DNA from: Campylobacter lari
Lineage (GTDB): Bacteria; Campylobacterota; Campylobacteria; Campylobacterales; Campylobacteraceae
Assembly: GCF_001017575.1 (NCBI RefSeq)
Contig: NZ_CP011372.1
Location: 1,240,001 to 1,304,000 of the forward strand
Length of the DNA stretch: 64,000 nt
Direction of reading: 5' to 3'
Under the pieces are notes generated by a model. That model worked only from the letters and a program-made list of their open reading frames with translations, was not told where the DNA came from and did no database searches. Shown piece after piece: positions 8,866-21,418 of this stretch (position 1 is its first letter; each line of letters begins with the position of its first letter). Position numbers and translations under genes: made by a program.

Positions 8866-10553
8866 AAAAACTTTTTTTTATACTCAATGCTCACGATAAA
8901 AGATTTTTATTTGCTTTGCTAATTTTTTCTATTTTTATAGGATTTATAGAAAGCTTTGCTATTTCTTTGATCATGCCTTTTGTATCAGTAGCAAGTAATT
9001 TTGAGCTTTTAGAAAAAAGCTCTTATTTTCAACCTATATATGAGTATTTTAATTTACCAAGTTACAAGATCGTTGCTTATTTTGGCTGTATATTAATTGC
9101 CTTTTATATTTTTAGAGCCTTTTTAAATGCTTTTTATTTTCATTTACTAGCACGCTTTTCTAAAGGGCGTTATCACAGCCTTGCTTGTCGTATTTTTGAC
9201 AAATATCTACATCTTGAATATGAAAATTTCACCAATAAAAACCAGTCAGAACTTTTAAAAACCATTACTCAAGAAGTTTTTCACTTAAGTACTTTAATTA
9301 GTGCTTTTTTGCTTATGTTAAGCGAAAGTTTTGTGGTGTTTTTACTTTATGCTTTATTGTTAATTATCAACTATAAAATCACCCTAGCTTTAAGTGCTTT
9401 TTTACTTTTAAATGCTTTTATTTTGATCAAAATCCTCTCGCCCTTAGTAAAAAAAGCTTCCATAGCTAGAGAAGAAGCGATGAAAAATTATTTTGAAATT
9501 TTAAATGCAAATTTAAACAATCTTAAAATCATCAAACTCAAAACCAAAGAACAAAGCACGCAAAAACTTTATGAAATTCAAAGTGGACTCTTTGCCAAAG
9601 CAAACATTAGCAACGAAAGCATGGCAAGCATACCTAGAATTTACCTTGAAGGTATAGGTTTTTGTATGCTTTGTTTTATTGTGGTGTATTTGGTTTTAAG
9701 ATATGAAAGTGATATTTCCTCTATCTTAGCAACCATTACTATTTTTGTAGTGGCTCTTTATAGACTTATGCCAAGTGCTAATCGCATCATCACAAGTTAT
9801 AATGAAATCACATATTATAAAAACTCTTTAGATATTATTTATAATATGCTTAATGAAAAAGAAGAAAAGTTAGGCGATGAAAGTATCGAATTTAAAGAAA
9901 AAATCACTTTAAAAAATCTTTTCTTTGCCTATAAGGGTAAGAAAAATTTATTTAAAAATTTAAATTTTGAGCTAAAGAAAAATGAAAAAATCGCTTTTAT
10001 AGGCAAAAGCGGTAGTGGTAAAAGTACTTTAGTTGATCTTATCATAGGACTTTTAAAACCAAGTGATGGAGCTATTTTAGTAGATGGGGTAAAACTCGAT
10101 GAAAATAACATCAAAAGTTTTAGAAGTAAAATTGGCTACATACCTCAACAAATTTATCTTTTTAATGATTCTATTGCAAAAAACATTAGCTTTGGAGAAG
10201 AAATCAATGAAGCGCTTTTACACAAGGTGATCAAACAAGCTAATCTTGAAAGCTTTGTGAATTCGCTTGAAGAGGGAATACATACAAAAGTGGGTGATTC
10301 GGGTTCTTTTTTAAGCGGGGGTCAAAGACAAAGAATAGCCATAGCAAGAGCACTTTACCAACAACCTGAAATTTTAGTTCTGGATGAAGCAACTAGCGCA
10401 CTTGATCAAGAAAGTGAAGCAAAAATCATGGAAGAAATTTATAAAATTTCAAAAGACAAAACCCTTATCATCATAGCTCATAGACTTTCAACTATACAAG
10501 GTTGTGATAGAGTATTTGAAGTAAATCATGGGTATTTAAAGGAAAAAATATGA
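8859..10553 (+). CDS. pglK: Lipid-linked oligosaccharide flippase PglK (ABC transporter)
   Basis: ATP-driven flippase that moves the undecaprenyl-PP-linked N-glycan from the cytoplasmic to the periplasmic leaflet. An N-terminal domain with about six membrane helices (to about residue 320) is followed by an ATPase domain with Walker [10 protein letters not shown], signature LSGGQRQR, Walker [11 protein letters not shown] and H-loop IIAHRLST. I chose the GTG at 8859, giving 564 aa and the start (M)LKKLFF, the same length and start as C. jejuni PglK; GGGA lies upstream. An in-frame GTG at 8847 would add four residues. It overlaps gne by 7 bases and pglH by 4. Confidence 0.93.
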   Translation: MLKKLFFILNAHDKRFLFALLIFSIFIGFIESFAISLIMPFVSVASNFELLEKSSYFQPIYEYFNLPSYKIVAYFGCILIAFYIFRAFLNAFYFHLLARFSKGRYHSLACRIFDKYLHLEYENFTNKNQSELLKTITQEVFHLSTLISAFLLMLSESFVVFLLYALLLIINYKITLALSAFLLLNAFILIKILSPLVKKASIAREEAMKNYFEILNANLNNLKIIKLKTKEQSTQKLYEIQSGLFAKANISNESMASIPRIYLEGIGFCMLCFIVVYLVLRYESDISSILATITIFVVALYRLMPSANRIITSYNEITYYKNSLDIIYNMLNEKEEKLGDESIEFKEKITLKNLFFAYKGKKNLFKNLNFELKKNEKIAFIGKSGSGKSTLVDLIIGLLKPSDGAILVDGVKLDENNIKSFRSKIGYIPQQIYLFNDSIAKNISFGEEINEALLHKVIKQANLESFVNSLEEGIHTKVGDSGSFLSGGQRQRIAIARALYQQPEILVLDEATSALDQESEAKIMEEIYKISKDKTLIIIAHRLSTIQGCDRVFEVNHGYLKEKI

Positions 10554-11614
10554 AAATCACTTTCATTATAGCTACTTTAAATTCAGGTGGCGCTGAAAGG
10601 GTTTTGGTTACTTTGGCTAATGAACTTTGTAAAAACCATGAAATAAATATTATCAAATTTCATAAAGAAGACTCATTTTATAAGCTTGATCCAAAAATCA
10701 AACTTTTTACTCTAGAACAGTTTGATTTTTCTACGCTTTATAACAAAATAGCTTCACGTATTAAAAAATTCAATGCCTTAAAACAAGCACTCAAAGAGCA
10801 TAAGAGTGATGTTTTTATCTCATTTTTAGACACTACCAATATCGCTTGTATTTGGGCGAATAAAGGCTCAAACACACCTTTAATCATCAGCGAACATAGC
10901 TCTCATACTTATTTAAAATCCAAAATTTGGAAATTTTTACGTCGTATTAGCTTTCCATATGCAAATGCTTTAACCGTGCTAAGTAATGATGATAAAAGCT
11001 ATTATGAAAACTTTGTCAAAAAAGTTGTCAATATGCCAAATCCTTGCCATTTTAACCTCACAGAAGAAAAGCTAGAAAAAGAAAACAATGTCATCTTTGT
11101 AGGCAGGCTTGATCATAATAAAAATGCTTCTATGTTTTTAAAAGCCATAGCAAGGCTAGACATCAATCTACAAAATCAATATCGTTTTTTTATAGCAGGC
11201 GATGGAGAATTAAGACAAGATTTAGAACAAGAAGCTAAGAATTTAAATATTAAAGTTAATTTTTTAGGTAAAGTTGAAAATATGCAAGAACTTTATGAAA
11301 AAGCAAAAATAATCTGCCTTTGCTCTTTCATAGAAGGCTTACCAACAGTTTTACTTGAAAGTTTATATTATCAAGTAGCGCGCATTAGCACTAAATATAC
11401 AAGTGGCCATAAAGATTTAATTAATGATGGAAAAGATGGATTTTTAGTAGATTTAGATGATGAAAAGGCTTTAAGCGAAAAACTCGCCCTTTTAATGCAA
11501 GATGAAAATTTAAGAAAAACACTAGCGCTTAATGCACAGCAGCGATGTAAAGATTATGAAGTGGCCAATGTAGCACAAAAATGGCTTGATTTGATCAAAG
11601 AAGTAAGGGTTTAA
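10550..11614 (+). CDS. pglH: GalNAc transferase PglH (polymerising, adds several GalNAc)
   Basis: 354 aa, GT4 family, GT-B fold. It starts [20 protein letters not shown], with the Gly loop of GT4 enzymes, and the C-terminal donor site shows [10 protein letters not shown] and [13 protein letters not shown] (EX7E). In C. jejuni PglH adds the last three alpha-1,4-GalNAc residues to the lipid-linked intermediate, using its product as a ruler. The ATGA overlap with pglK implies coupled translation. In C. jejuni pglI follows; here pglJ follows after one base. Confidence 0.92.
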   Translation: MKITFIIATLNSGGAERVLVTLANELCKNHEINIIKFHKEDSFYKLDPKIKLFTLEQFDFSTLYNKIASRIKKFNALKQALKEHKSDVFISFLDTTNIACIWANKGSNTPLIISEHSSHTYLKSKIWKFLRRISFPYANALTVLSNDDKSYYENFVKKVVNMPNPCHFNLTEEKLEKENNVIFVGRLDHNKNASMFLKAIARLDINLQNQYRFFIAGDGELRQDLEQEAKNLNIKVNFLGKVENMQELYEKAKIICLCSFIEGLPTVLLESLYYQVARISTKYTSGHKDLINDGKDGFLVDLDDEKALSEKLALLMQDENLRKTLALNAQQRCKDYEVANVAQKWLDLIKEVRV

Positions 11615-11615
11615 C

Positions 11616-12716
11616 ATGAAAAAACTAGCAATTTTTATTTATTCTTTAGGAAGTGGTGGTGCTGAAAGGGTTGTATCTACTCTATTGCCTGTGTTAAATT
11701 TAAAATATGAAGTACATTTGATTTTAATGAATGATAAAATATCATATGATATTCCTGAGGTCAATATCCACTACCTTGAAAAATCAAATCCAAGCGAAAG
11801 TAACTTAGCTAAATTTTTAAAACTACCCTTGCTAGCTATGAAATACAAAAAGCTTTGTGAAGATTTAAAAATCAATTTGCAATTTGTATTACTAAATAGA
11901 CCTAATTATATTGCGTTAATGGCAAAATCTCTAGGACTTAAATCAACCCTTATTATCAATGAATGCACTACTCCAAGTGTGATTTACAAGCATAATAATC
12001 TAAATTCTTTTATCAATAAATTTCTTATTAAAAAACTTTACAATAAAGCAGATTTAATCTTGGCAAATTCCATAGGAAACAAAGAAGATTTAATACAAAA
12101 TTTCAACATAGAAGCAAAAAAATGTGATATTTTATACAATGCCATAGATTTAGAAAGTATTATAGAAAAATCTAAAGAAGAAATAAACTTTAAAGATCCT
12201 TTTATACTAAGCGTTGGCAGGCTTGATCATGGTAAAAATCATGCTATGCTTATAAGAGCTTATGCAAAAGTTAAAACTGATTTAAAATTAGTCATTTTAG
12301 GCGAGGGCATTTTAAAAGATGAGCTTTTAGCTTTAATAGAAACTTTAAATTTAAAAAACAAAGTCTTTTTACTAGGTTTTGATAAAAATCCTTATAAATA
12401 CATGAGCAAATGTGACTTTTTTGCTTTTGCTTCAAGTTTTGAAGGCTTTTCTAATGTTTTAATCGAATGCCTAGCTTGTAATACTGCCGTGCTTTGCACT
12501 GATCATAAAAGTGGCGCAAGGGAGTTATTTTTAGATGATGAGTTTGGACTTTTAGTAAAAGTAGATGATGAAAAAGCCATGCAAGAAGGCTTAGAAAAAA
12601 TGTGCAATGATGAAGCATTAAAAGCTTCATATAGACAAAAGGCTTTTATGCGTGCAAAAGAATTTGATAAAATTAGCATAGCAAAGCAATTATTTGAATT
12701 TTTCAACAAGGCATAA
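11616..12716 (+). CDS. pglJ: GalNAc transferase PglJ
   Basis: 366 aa, GT4 family. It opens [20 protein letters not shown] and has a donor site with [14 protein letters not shown] and [16 protein letters not shown] (EX7E). In C. jejuni PglJ adds the second GalNAc to GalNAc-diNAcBac-PP-Und. It resembles PglH in layout, consistent with origin by duplication. One base separates it from pglH and one from the pglB start. No part of pglI remains between pglH and pglJ. Confidence 0.92.
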   Translation: MKKLAIFIYSLGSGGAERVVSTLLPVLNLKYEVHLILMNDKISYDIPEVNIHYLEKSNPSESNLAKFLKLPLLAMKYKKLCEDLKINLQFVLLNRPNYIALMAKSLGLKSTLIINECTTPSVIYKHNNLNSFINKFLIKKLYNKADLILANSIGNKEDLIQNFNIEAKKCDILYNAIDLESIIEKSKEEINFKDPFILSVGRLDHGKNHAMLIRAYAKVKTDLKLVILGEGILKDELLALIETLNLKNKVFLLGFDKNPYKYMSKCDFFAFASSFEGFSNVLIECLACNTAVLCTDHKSGARELFLDDEFGLLVKVDDEKAMQEGLEKMCNDEALKASYRQKAFMRAKEFDKISIAKQLFEFFNKA

Positions 12717-12717
12717 A

Positions 12718-14856
12718 ATGAAACTGCAACAAAATTTCACTGATAATAATTCTATAAAATATACCTGTATTTTAATCCTTATAGCTTTTGCTTTTAGTGT
12801 TTTGTGTAGGTTATACTGGGTGGCTTGGGCAAGTGAGTTTTATGAGTTTTTCTTTAATGATCAACTCATGATTACCACTAACGATGGCTATGCTTTTGCA
12901 GAAGGTGCAAGGGATATGATAGCAGGTTTTCATCAACCTAATGACTTGTCTTATTTTGGAAGCTCACTTTCTACTTTGACTTACTGGCTTTATAGTATTT
13001 TGCCTTTTAGCTTTGAAAGTATTATTTTATATATGAGTACTTTTTTTGCTTCTTTAATTGTTGTGCCTATTATATTAATCGCAAGAGAGTATAAACTCAC
13101 TACTTATGGCTTTATAGCAGCCTTACTTGGAAGCATTGCAAATAGTTATTATAACCGCACTATGAGTGGATATTATGATACAGATATGCTAGTGTTAGTT
13201 TTACCAATGCTTATTTTACTTACTTTTATACGCTTAACTATTAATAAAGACATTTTCACCCTACTTTTAAGTCCGGTTTTTATCATGATTTATTTGTGGT
13301 GGTATCCATCAAGTTATTCTTTAAATTTTGCCATGATAGGACTTTTTGGACTTTATACTTTAGTATTTCATAGAAAAGAAAAGATTTTTTATCTAGCTAT
13401 TGCTTTGATGATCATAGCTTTAAGTATGCTAGCATGGCAATATAAACTTGCTTTGATTGTATTATTATTTGCTATTTTTGCTTTTAAAGAAGAAAAAATT
13501 AATTTTTATATGATTTGGGCTTTGATTTTTATTAGCATTTTGATTTTACATTTAAGCGGTGGCTTAGATCCTGTTTTATATCAACTTAAATTTTATGTTT
13601 TTAAAGCTTCAGATGTGCAAAATTTAAAAGATGCTGCCTTTGTGTATTTTAATGTCAATGAAACCATTATGGAAGTAAATACTATCGATCCTGAAGTATT
13701 TATGCAAAGGATTAGCTCTAGTGTTTTAGTATTTATCCTTTCTTTTATAGGTTTTATCTTACTTTGTAAAGATCATAAAAGCATGCTTTTAGCTCTACCT
13801 ATGCTTGCACTAGGTTTTATGGCTTTAAGAGCTGGACTTAGATTTACCATTTATGCAGTTCCTGTGATGGCTTTGGGTTTTGGGTATTTTTTATATACTT
13901 TTTTTAATTTTTTAGAAAAAAAACAAATCAAACTTAGTTTAAGAAATAAAAATATCTTACTCATACTCATTGCATTTTTTAGTATAAGCCCTGCTTTGAT
14001 GCATATTTATTATTATAAATCCTCTACTGTTTTTACTTCTTATGAAGCTAGTATTTTAAATGATTTAAAAAATAAAGCTCAAAGAGAAGATTATGTCGTT
14101 GCTTGGTGGGATTATGGTTATCCAATACGCTATTATAGCGATGTAAAAACCTTAATCGATGGTGGAAAACACCTAGGAAAAGATAATTTTTTCTCATCTT
14201 TTGTCTTAAGTAAAGAGCAAATTCCAGCAGCTAACATGGCAAGACTTAGCGTAGAATACACTGAAAAATCTTTCAAAGAAAACTATCCTGATGTTTTAAA
14301 AGCCATGGTTAAAGATTATAACCAAACAAGTGCTAAAGATTTTTTAGAAAGTTTAAATGATAAAGATTTTAAATTTGATACGAATAAAACTAGAGATGTA
14401 TATATTTATATGCCTTATAGAATGTTGCGTATCATGCCTGTGGTGGCACAATTTGCAAATACAAATCCTGACAATGGAGAGCAAGAAAAAAGTTTATTTT
14501 TCTCTCAAGCTAATGCCATAGCTCAAGATAAAACCACAGGTTCTGTTATGCTTGATAATGGAGTAGAAATTATTAATGATTTTAGAGCCTTAAAAGTAGA
14601 AGGTGCAAGCATACCTTTAAAAGCTTTTGTGGATATAGAATCCATCACTAATGGCAAATTTTATTACAATGAAATTGATTCAAAAGCTCAAATTTATTTG
14701 CTCTTTTTAAGAGAATACAAAAGCTTTGTGATTTTAGATGAAAGTCTTTATAATAGTGCTTATATACAAATGTTTTTATTAAATCAATATGATCAAGATT
14801 TATTTGAGCAAGTCACTAATGATGCAAGAGCAAAAATTTATAGGCTAAAAAGATGA
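12718..14856 (+). CDS. pglB: Oligosaccharyltransferase PglB
   Basis: 712 aa when started at 12718 (AAGG upstream), the exact length of the crystallised C. lari enzyme. An in-frame upstream ATG at 12694 would add eight residues inside pglJ. It transfers the heptasaccharide-type glycan from undecaprenyl-PP to Asn in D/E-X-N-X-S/T sequons in the periplasm. About 13 membrane helices are followed by a periplasmic domain. Visible catalytic and metal residues are D56 (TNDGY), D154 and D156 (YYDTDM) and E319 in the external loop. WWDYG is at 463-467 and the M569-x-x-I572 motif binds the +2 Ser/Thr. All expected residues are present, so it should be active. Confidence 0.97.
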   Translation: MKLQQNFTDNNSIKYTCILILIAFAFSVLCRLYWVAWASEFYEFFFNDQLMITTNDGYAFAEGARDMIAGFHQPNDLSYFGSSLSTLTYWLYSILPFSFESIILYMSTFFASLIVVPIILIAREYKLTTYGFIAALLGSIANSYYNRTMSGYYDTDMLVLVLPMLILLTFIRLTINKDIFTLLLSPVFIMIYLWWYPSSYSLNFAMIGLFGLYTLVFHRKEKIFYLAIALMIIALSMLAWQYKLALIVLLFAIFAFKEEKINFYMIWALIFISILILHLSGGLDPVLYQLKFYVFKASDVQNLKDAAFVYFNVNETIMEVNTIDPEVFMQRISSSVLVFILSFIGFILLCKDHKSMLLALPMLALGFMALRAGLRFTIYAVPVMALGFGYFLYTFFNFLEKKQIKLSLRNKNILLILIAFFSISPALMHIYYYKSSTVFTSYEASILNDLKNKAQREDYVVAWWDYGYPIRYYSDVKTLIDGGKHLGKDNFFSSFVLSKEQIPAANMARLSVEYTEKSFKENYPDVLKAMVKDYNQTSAKDFLESLNDKDFKFDTNKTRDVYIYMPYRMLRIMPVVAQFANTNPDNGEQEKSLFFSQANAIAQDKTTGSVMLDNGVEIINDFRALKVEGASIPLKAFVDIESITNGKFYYNEIDSKAQIYLLFLREYKSFVILDESLYNSAYIQMFLLNQYDQDLFEQVTNDARAKIYRLKR

Positions 14857-15980
14857 AAATAGGAATTTTAACCCATAGCGCAATGAGTGTGTATTATTTT
14901 CGTCTTGCACTCATTAGGGCTTTAGAAAAAAACAATCATGAAGTTATAATCATCACTCCAAAAGATGATTTTGCTATTAAATTACAAGAGCTAGGCTATA
15001 AGGTTTGCTTTTATGATTTAGCCAGATCAAGCGTTAATCCTTTAGTCGTTTTTAAAAATCTACTTAGTTTAAAAAATACACTCAAAAGTTTAAATTTAGA
15101 TCTTTTACAAACAAGCGCCCACAAAAGCAATACAACAGGTATCATAGCAGCTAAAATGGCGGGTATTAAATATACTTTTGGTTTGGTTGAGGGCTTAGGA
15201 AGTTTTTATATAGATGATGATTTTAAAAGCAAATTAGTAAGAATGAGCATTAATTTACTTTATAAAATTTCTTTTAAACTTGCTAATGGTTTTATTTTTG
15301 TCAATGAAAGCAATGCTTTATTTATGAAAAATTTAGGCTTAAAAGAAGAAAAAATCAAAATCATCAAATCCGTAGGACTAAATTTAAAACAATTTTTACC
15401 TTTAAAAATTAACACAGAAGAAAAACAAGCTTTTTTAAAAGAGCATAATATGCCTGATAAACCTATAGTTTTAATGATCTCAAGAGCACTTTGGCATAAA
15501 GGTATTAAAGAATTTTATGAGGCAAGCCAAATTTTAAAAGATAAGGCAAATTTTGTTTTGGTAGGCGGAAGAGATGATAATAAATCTTGCGCACCATTAG
15601 AATTTTTAAACTCAAGTGATGTTTTTTATCTTGGTGCAAGAAGTGACATTGCACATTTATTAAACCTGTGTGATATTTTTGTTTTACCAAGTTATAAAGA
15701 AGGCTATCCAAGAACGGTTTTAGAAGCACAAGCTTGTAAAAAAGCATGTGTGGTAAGTGATGCCGAAGGTTGCATTGAGGCAGTGGATAATGCCATAGAT
15801 GGTTTAATTTGCAAATGCAAAGATAGTAAAGATTTAGCTGAAAAAATCGCAGTTTTATTAGAAGATGAAAAACTAAAAAATACTTTAGCGCAAAATGCTT
15901 TTCTTAGAGCACAAAATTATGATGAAAATATCATAGCTTTGAAATATCTTGACTTTTATAGGGGTTTTGCAAATGTATAA
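14853..15980 (+). CDS. pglA: GalNAc transferase PglA
   Basis: 375 aa, GT4 family. It adds the first alpha-1,3-GalNAc to undecaprenyl-PP-diNAcBac at the cytoplasmic face. The N-terminus [20 protein letters not shown] and the donor-site segments [14 protein letters not shown] and [18 protein letters not shown] (EX7E) are clear. The length is within a residue or so of C. jejuni PglA. Its ATG overlaps the pglB stop (ATGA), and the 3' end overlaps pglC by 8 bases. Confidence 0.93.
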   Translation: MKIGILTHSAMSVYYFRLALIRALEKNNHEVIIITPKDDFAIKLQELGYKVCFYDLARSSVNPLVVFKNLLSLKNTLKSLNLDLLQTSAHKSNTTGIIAAKMAGIKYTFGLVEGLGSFYIDDDFKSKLVRMSINLLYKISFKLANGFIFVNESNALFMKNLGLKEEKIKIIKSVGLNLKQFLPLKINTEEKQAFLKEHNMPDKPIVLMISRALWHKGIKEFYEASQILKDKANFVLVGGRDDNKSCAPLEFLNSSDVFYLGARSDIAHLLNLCDIFVLPSYKEGYPRTVLEAQACKKACVVSDAEGCIEAVDNAIDGLICKCKDSKDLAEKIAVLLEDEKLKNTLAQNAFLRAQNYDENIIALKYLDFYRGFANV

Positions 15981-16561
15981 AAATGGTTTAAAACGTGTTT
16001 TTGACTTTTTTTTGGCTTTGATTTTATTGATTATTTTTTTACCCTTTATAGTGCTTATTGGCATTGTTTTAAAAATCGTTCAAGGAAGTGTGCTTTTTAA
16101 ACAAGCAAGACCAGGATTAAATGAAAAAATTTTTTATATTTATAAATTTAAAACTATGAGTGATGAAACCGATGAAAATGGAGAATTACTTCCTGATGAA
16201 TTACGCCTAAAGCCTTTTGGTAAGCTAGTTAGAAGCTTGAGCTTGGATGAATTACCACAGCTTTTTAATGTATTAAAAGGCGATATGAGCTTCATAGGCC
16301 CAAGACCTTTACTTGTAGAATACTTACCCTTATACAATCAAGAGCAAAAAAAACGCCACGATGTAAGACCAGGCATTACAGGTTGGGCTCAGATTAATGG
16401 ACGCAATGCTATTTCTTGGGAGCAAAAATTTAAATATGATGTAGAATATGTGCAAAATTGCTCTTTTTTATTTGATCTTAAAATCTTTTTTATGACCATT
16501 GTTAAAGTTTTAAAAAGAAGTGGGGTTAATAAAGAAGGAGTAGCTACAACGGATAAATTCA

Positions 16562-16575
<14 letters not shown>
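15973..16575 (+). CDS. pglC: Undecaprenyl phosphate diNAcBac-1-phosphate transferase PglC
   Basis: Monotopic phosphoglycosyl transferase that starts the N-glycan by moving phospho-diNAc-bacillosamine to undecaprenyl phosphate. A hydrophobic re-entrant helix (about 10-33) precedes the catalytic domain [16 protein letters not shown] with the D92-E93 catalytic dyad, [11 protein letters not shown] and [15 protein letters not shown] chose the start at 15973 for 200 aa, the C. jejuni length. A start at 15949 would add eight residues inside pglA. It overlaps pglD by 14 bases. Confidence 0.93.
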
Positions 16576-18315
<1,740 letters not shown>

Positions 18316-18316
18316 G

Positions 18317-20080
18317 ATGGATTATAAAAGCAAACGCTTAGGATTTTTCCTAGGCGCTGATATTTTACTTTTTGTTATAAGTATTTATTTGTCTTTTTCT
18401 TTACGCTTTAGCGCAGACATCCCAAGTGAATTTTATGAAGGTATGTTTAAAAGTGCTGTGATTTTGATTTTACTTAAAATCATTTTTCTAGCTTTTTTTA
18501 AAATTTATCAAGTTGCTTGGAGATTTTTTTCACTTAATGAGGCACGTAAATTAGTTATCGCTTTAGCTTTAGCTGAGCTTGTATTTTTAGCAATTTATTA
18601 TTTTTATGATAATTTTTTTAACCCTTTTCCAAGAAGCGTTATAGGGATAGATTTTGTTTTATCTTGTATGCTAATTGGAAGTTTGCGTATAAGCAAAAGA
18701 ATGATTGTTGATTTTAGAAAGCCAAAATACAACGAAGAACATCCTTGTATAGTAGTTGGTGCCACTTCAAAGGCTTTACATTTATTAAAAGGAGCTAAAG
18801 AAGGAAGCTTAGGACTTTTCCCTGTTGCTGTGGTAGATGAACGTAAAAATTTAATAGGTACTTATTGTGATAAATTTATAGTTGAAGAAAAAGAAGCTAT
18901 TAGAAAATATACCGCTGAAGGAATTCATACTGCTATCATTGCTTTAAAACTTGAACAAGAAGAACTCAAAAAGCTTTTTGATGAGCTTATTGCTTATGGG
19001 ATTAATGATATAAAACTTTTTTCTTTTACGCAAAATGAAGCAAGAGATATAAGCATTGAAGATTTATTAGCACGTAAGCCAAAAGATTTAGACAATGCTT
19101 GCGTGATTGATTTTATCAAAGATAAGGTAGTTTTAGTTAGTGGGGCTGGTGGAACTATAGGAAGCGAGCTTTGCAAACAATGCATTAAATTTGGTGCAAA
19201 ACACTTAATCATGCTTGATCATAGTGAGTATAATTTATATAAAATCAATGAAGAATTAAGCTTACATAAAGAAAAAATCGAACCTATTATGATGAGTATA
19301 TTAGACAAAGAAGCTTTAGAAAAACTTTTACAAGAAAAAAACATAGATTTGATTTTACATGCAGCAGCTTATAAGCATGTACCTTTGTGTGAGCAAAATC
19401 CACATTCAGCTATTTTAAATAACATCATTGGCACTAAAAATTTAATCGATCTTGCAAAAGCTTACAAGGTTGCTAAATTTGTTATGATAAGTACTGATAA
19501 AGCTGTAAGACCGACTAATATCATGGGTTGTACAAAAAGAATTTGTGAGCTTTATGCGCTAAGTTCAAGTTGTGAAAATTTTGAAGTAGCTTGTGTACGT
19601 TTTGGTAATGTTTTAGGTTCAAGTGGAAGCGTTATACCTAAATTTAAAGCTCAAATTGCAGCTAATGAGCCACTTACTCTTACTCATCCTGATATAGTGC
19701 GTTATTTTATGCTAGTAGATGAGGCTGTGCAACTTGTTTTACAAGCTGCGGCTATTGCAAAAGGCGGAGAATTATTTGTACTTGATATGGGTGAGCCTGT
19801 TAAAATCATGGATTTAGCTAAAAAAATGCTTTTGCTTTCTAATAAAAAATTAGAAATTAAAATCACCGGACTTAGAAAAGGTGAAAAACTTTATGAAGAA
19901 CTTTTAATCCATGAAGATGATTTAAAAACTCAATATGAAAGTATTTTTGTTACCACTAGCGAAATTAAAGATTTGAAAATTTTAAATCAAGAAATAGAAA
20001 AATTACTCCAAAGCACAGATCCTGCAAAAGTTTTAAAGGAAATTGTGCCTGAGTTTAACCATAACAAAAATGGAGAGTAA
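18317..20080 (+). CDS. pglF: UDP-GlcNAc 4,6-dehydratase PglF
   Basis: 587 aa, membrane-bound dehydratase that commits UDP-GlcNAc to bacillosamine. About four N-terminal membrane helices (to about residue 130) are followed by a CoA-binding-like domain ([10 protein letters not shown]). The catalytic SDR domain has [13 protein letters not shown] for NAD and [28 protein letters not shown] replacing the usual Tyr motif. It is the last pgl gene. In C. jejuni pglG follows before cheY; here 111 bases without a gene separate pglF from cheY. Confidence 0.94.
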   Translation: MDYKSKRLGFFLGADILLFVISIYLSFSLRFSADIPSEFYEGMFKSAVILILLKIIFLAFFKIYQVAWRFFSLNEARKLVIALALAELVFLAIYYFYDNFFNPFPRSVIGIDFVLSCMLIGSLRISKRMIVDFRKPKYNEEHPCIVVGATSKALHLLKGAKEGSLGLFPVAVVDERKNLIGTYCDKFIVEEKEAIRKYTAEGIHTAIIALKLEQEELKKLFDELIAYGINDIKLFSFTQNEARDISIEDLLARKPKDLDNACVIDFIKDKVVLVSGAGGTIGSELCKQCIKFGAKHLIMLDHSEYNLYKINEELSLHKEKIEPIMMSILDKEALEKLLQEKNIDLILHAAAYKHVPLCEQNPHSAILNNIIGTKNLIDLAKAYKVAKFVMISTDKAVRPTNIMGCTKRICELYALSSSCENFEVACVRFGNVLGSSGSVIPKFKAQIAANEPLTLTHPDIVRYFMLVDEAVQLVLQAAAIAKGGELFVLDMGEPVKIMDLAKKMLLLSNKKLEIKITGLRKGEKLYEELLIHEDDLKTQYESIFVTTSEIKDLKILNQEIEKLLQSTDPAKVLKEIVPEFNHNKNGE

Positions 20081-20107
20081 TTAAATTCTAATTTTATTTT
20101 AAAATGG

Positions 20108-20113
20108 TATAAT
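20108..20113 (+). promoter_or_regulatory. Putative -10 box for cheY
   Basis: TATAAT, in the context GGTATAATATATAC, lies 79 bases before the cheY start. Campylobacter sigma-70 promoters rely on an extended -10 with weak -35, and this fits. Start site not shown. Confidence 0.5.
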
Positions 20114-20161
20114 ATATACTTTTAATTGATTAATAAAAATAAAAACGATACAATTGCGTTT

Positions 20162-20173
20162 ATGTAATTACAT
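20162..20173. promoter_or_regulatory. 12-base palindrome upstream of cheY
   Basis: ATGTAATTACAT is a perfect inverted repeat between the putative -10 box and the cheY start, about 18 bases before the GTG. It could be an operator, but I know of no matching regulator and AT-rich palindromes arise easily by chance. Confidence 0.3.
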
Positions 20174-20191
20174 CGAAATAAAGGAAAAAAA

Positions 20192-20569
20192 GTGAAGTTA
20201 TTAGTAGTTGATGATAGTTCTACCATGAGAAGAATAATCAAAAACACTCTTGTAAGATTAGGTCATAAAGATGTTTTAGAAGCTGAACATGGGGTTGAAG
20301 CTTGGGATTTACTTTCACAAAATGATGATATTAAAATTTTAATTACCGACTGGAATATGCCTGAAATGAATGGCTTAGAATTAGTAAAAAAAGTAAGAGC
20401 GGAAGAAAAATATGCTGATATGCCTATTATCATGGTAACTACAGAAGGTGGTAAGGCAGAAGTTATTACAGCTTTAAAAGCAGGTGTAAATAACTATATC
20501 GTAAAACCTTTTACACCTCAAGTATTAAAAGAAAAACTTGAAGATGTTTTAGGAACAAACGAAGGCTAA
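20192..20569 (+). CDS. cheY: Chemotaxis response regulator CheY
   Basis: 125 aa single receiver domain. When phosphorylated by CheA it binds the flagellar switch and alters rotation. The acidic pocket D7-D8, phospho-acceptor D53 (ITDWNMPEMNG), T83 (MVTTEGG) and K105 (IVKPF) are all in place. The start is GTG at 20192 with AAGGAAAAAA just upstream. There is no output domain. It has its own probable promoter and is followed after 12 bases by prmA. Confidence 0.96.
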   Translation: MKLLVVDDSSTMRRIIKNTLVRLGHKDVLEAEHGVEAWDLLSQNDDIKILITDWNMPEMNGLELVKKVRAEEKYADMPIIMVTTEGGKAEVITALKAGVNNYIVKPFTPQVLKEKLEDVLGTNEG

Positions 20570-20581
20570 TTATAAGTTTTT

Positions 20582-21418
20582 ATGCAAACACATTATTACG
20601 AACTTTTTTTTCAAACAGACAAGGAATATTTAGATTTATTCCTTGATCTTATTTTTTCTCTAGATATAGACGCCATAGAAGAAAAAAACGATGGTATTTA
20701 TATACGATCAGAAGAAGACATAGAACTCATTCAAATAGCCTTGCAAAATTTTCATCAAAAATTATGTGAAAAATTTAACACTAAGATTTATTTTCACTCT
20801 ACTTTAGAAAAAAAAGAAAATAAAAACTGGATAGAAGAGTATAAAAAAGGCATACAAGCTTTAACTATTGACAATATTCACATTCATACCACTTGGCAAA
20901 AACCTATGCAAGATAAGATCAATATCATTATAGATCCTGCCTTAGCTTTTGGTTCAGGACACCATGAAAGCACTTATACTTGTATAGAATTTTTACAAAA
21001 ATACACAGATGATTCCAAATTTTGTTTAGATGTAGGCTGTGGAAGTGGGATTTTAAGCATCATCATGACAAAGCTTGGAGCTAAAGTGCAAGCTTGCGAT
21101 ACAGATGAGTTAGCCATAGTTGCAAGCAAGGAAAATGCAAAATTAAATCAAGTTAGCTTTGATGATATTTGGGTAGGTTCTATTAATAAAAGCTTACATA
21201 AATATGATATAGTTGTGGCAAATATCATTGCTGATATTTTAATCATACTAGAAAAAGATCTTAAAGAGAAAACCAAAGAAGGTGGAATTTTAATCTTATC
21301 TGGTATTTTAAACAAATACGAAGAAAGAATTAAAGATAAATTCAAAGATTTGACTTTGTTAGAATGCAAACACAAAGGAGAGTGGTTGAGTTTAGCTTAC
21401 AAACAAGGAAACAAATAA
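20582..21418 (+). CDS. prmA: Ribosomal protein L11 methyltransferase
   Basis: 278 aa SAM-dependent methyltransferase acting on ribosomal protein L11. The substrate-binding N-terminal domain (about 1-90) is followed by the PrmA hallmark DPALAFGSGHHEST, SAM motif I CLDVGCGSGILSI, and the catalytic-site motif VVANIIADIL. The cheY-prmA-ftsH order is the C. jejuni one (Cj1118c-Cj1116c). The stop shares one base with the ftsH start. Confidence 0.92.
   Translation: MQTHYYELFFQTDKEYLDLFLDLIFSLDIDAIEEKNDGIYIRSEEDIELIQIALQNFHQKLCEKFNTKIYFHSTLEKKENKNWIEEYKKGIQALTIDNIHIHTTWQKPMQDKINIIIDPALAFGSGHHESTYTCIEFLQKYTDDSKFCLDVGCGSGILSIIMTKLGAKVQACDTDELAIVASKENAKLNQVSFDDIWVGSINKSLHKYDIVVANIIADILIILEKDLKEKTKEGGILILSGILNKYEERIKDKFKDLTLLECKHKGEWLSLAYKQGNK

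Noticed and set aside
8863-8878. A7/T7 homopolymers at the pglK start as a phase-variation switch
   Set aside because: Lengths of seven A or T are common in this genome and below what usually drives slippage; the frame is intact.
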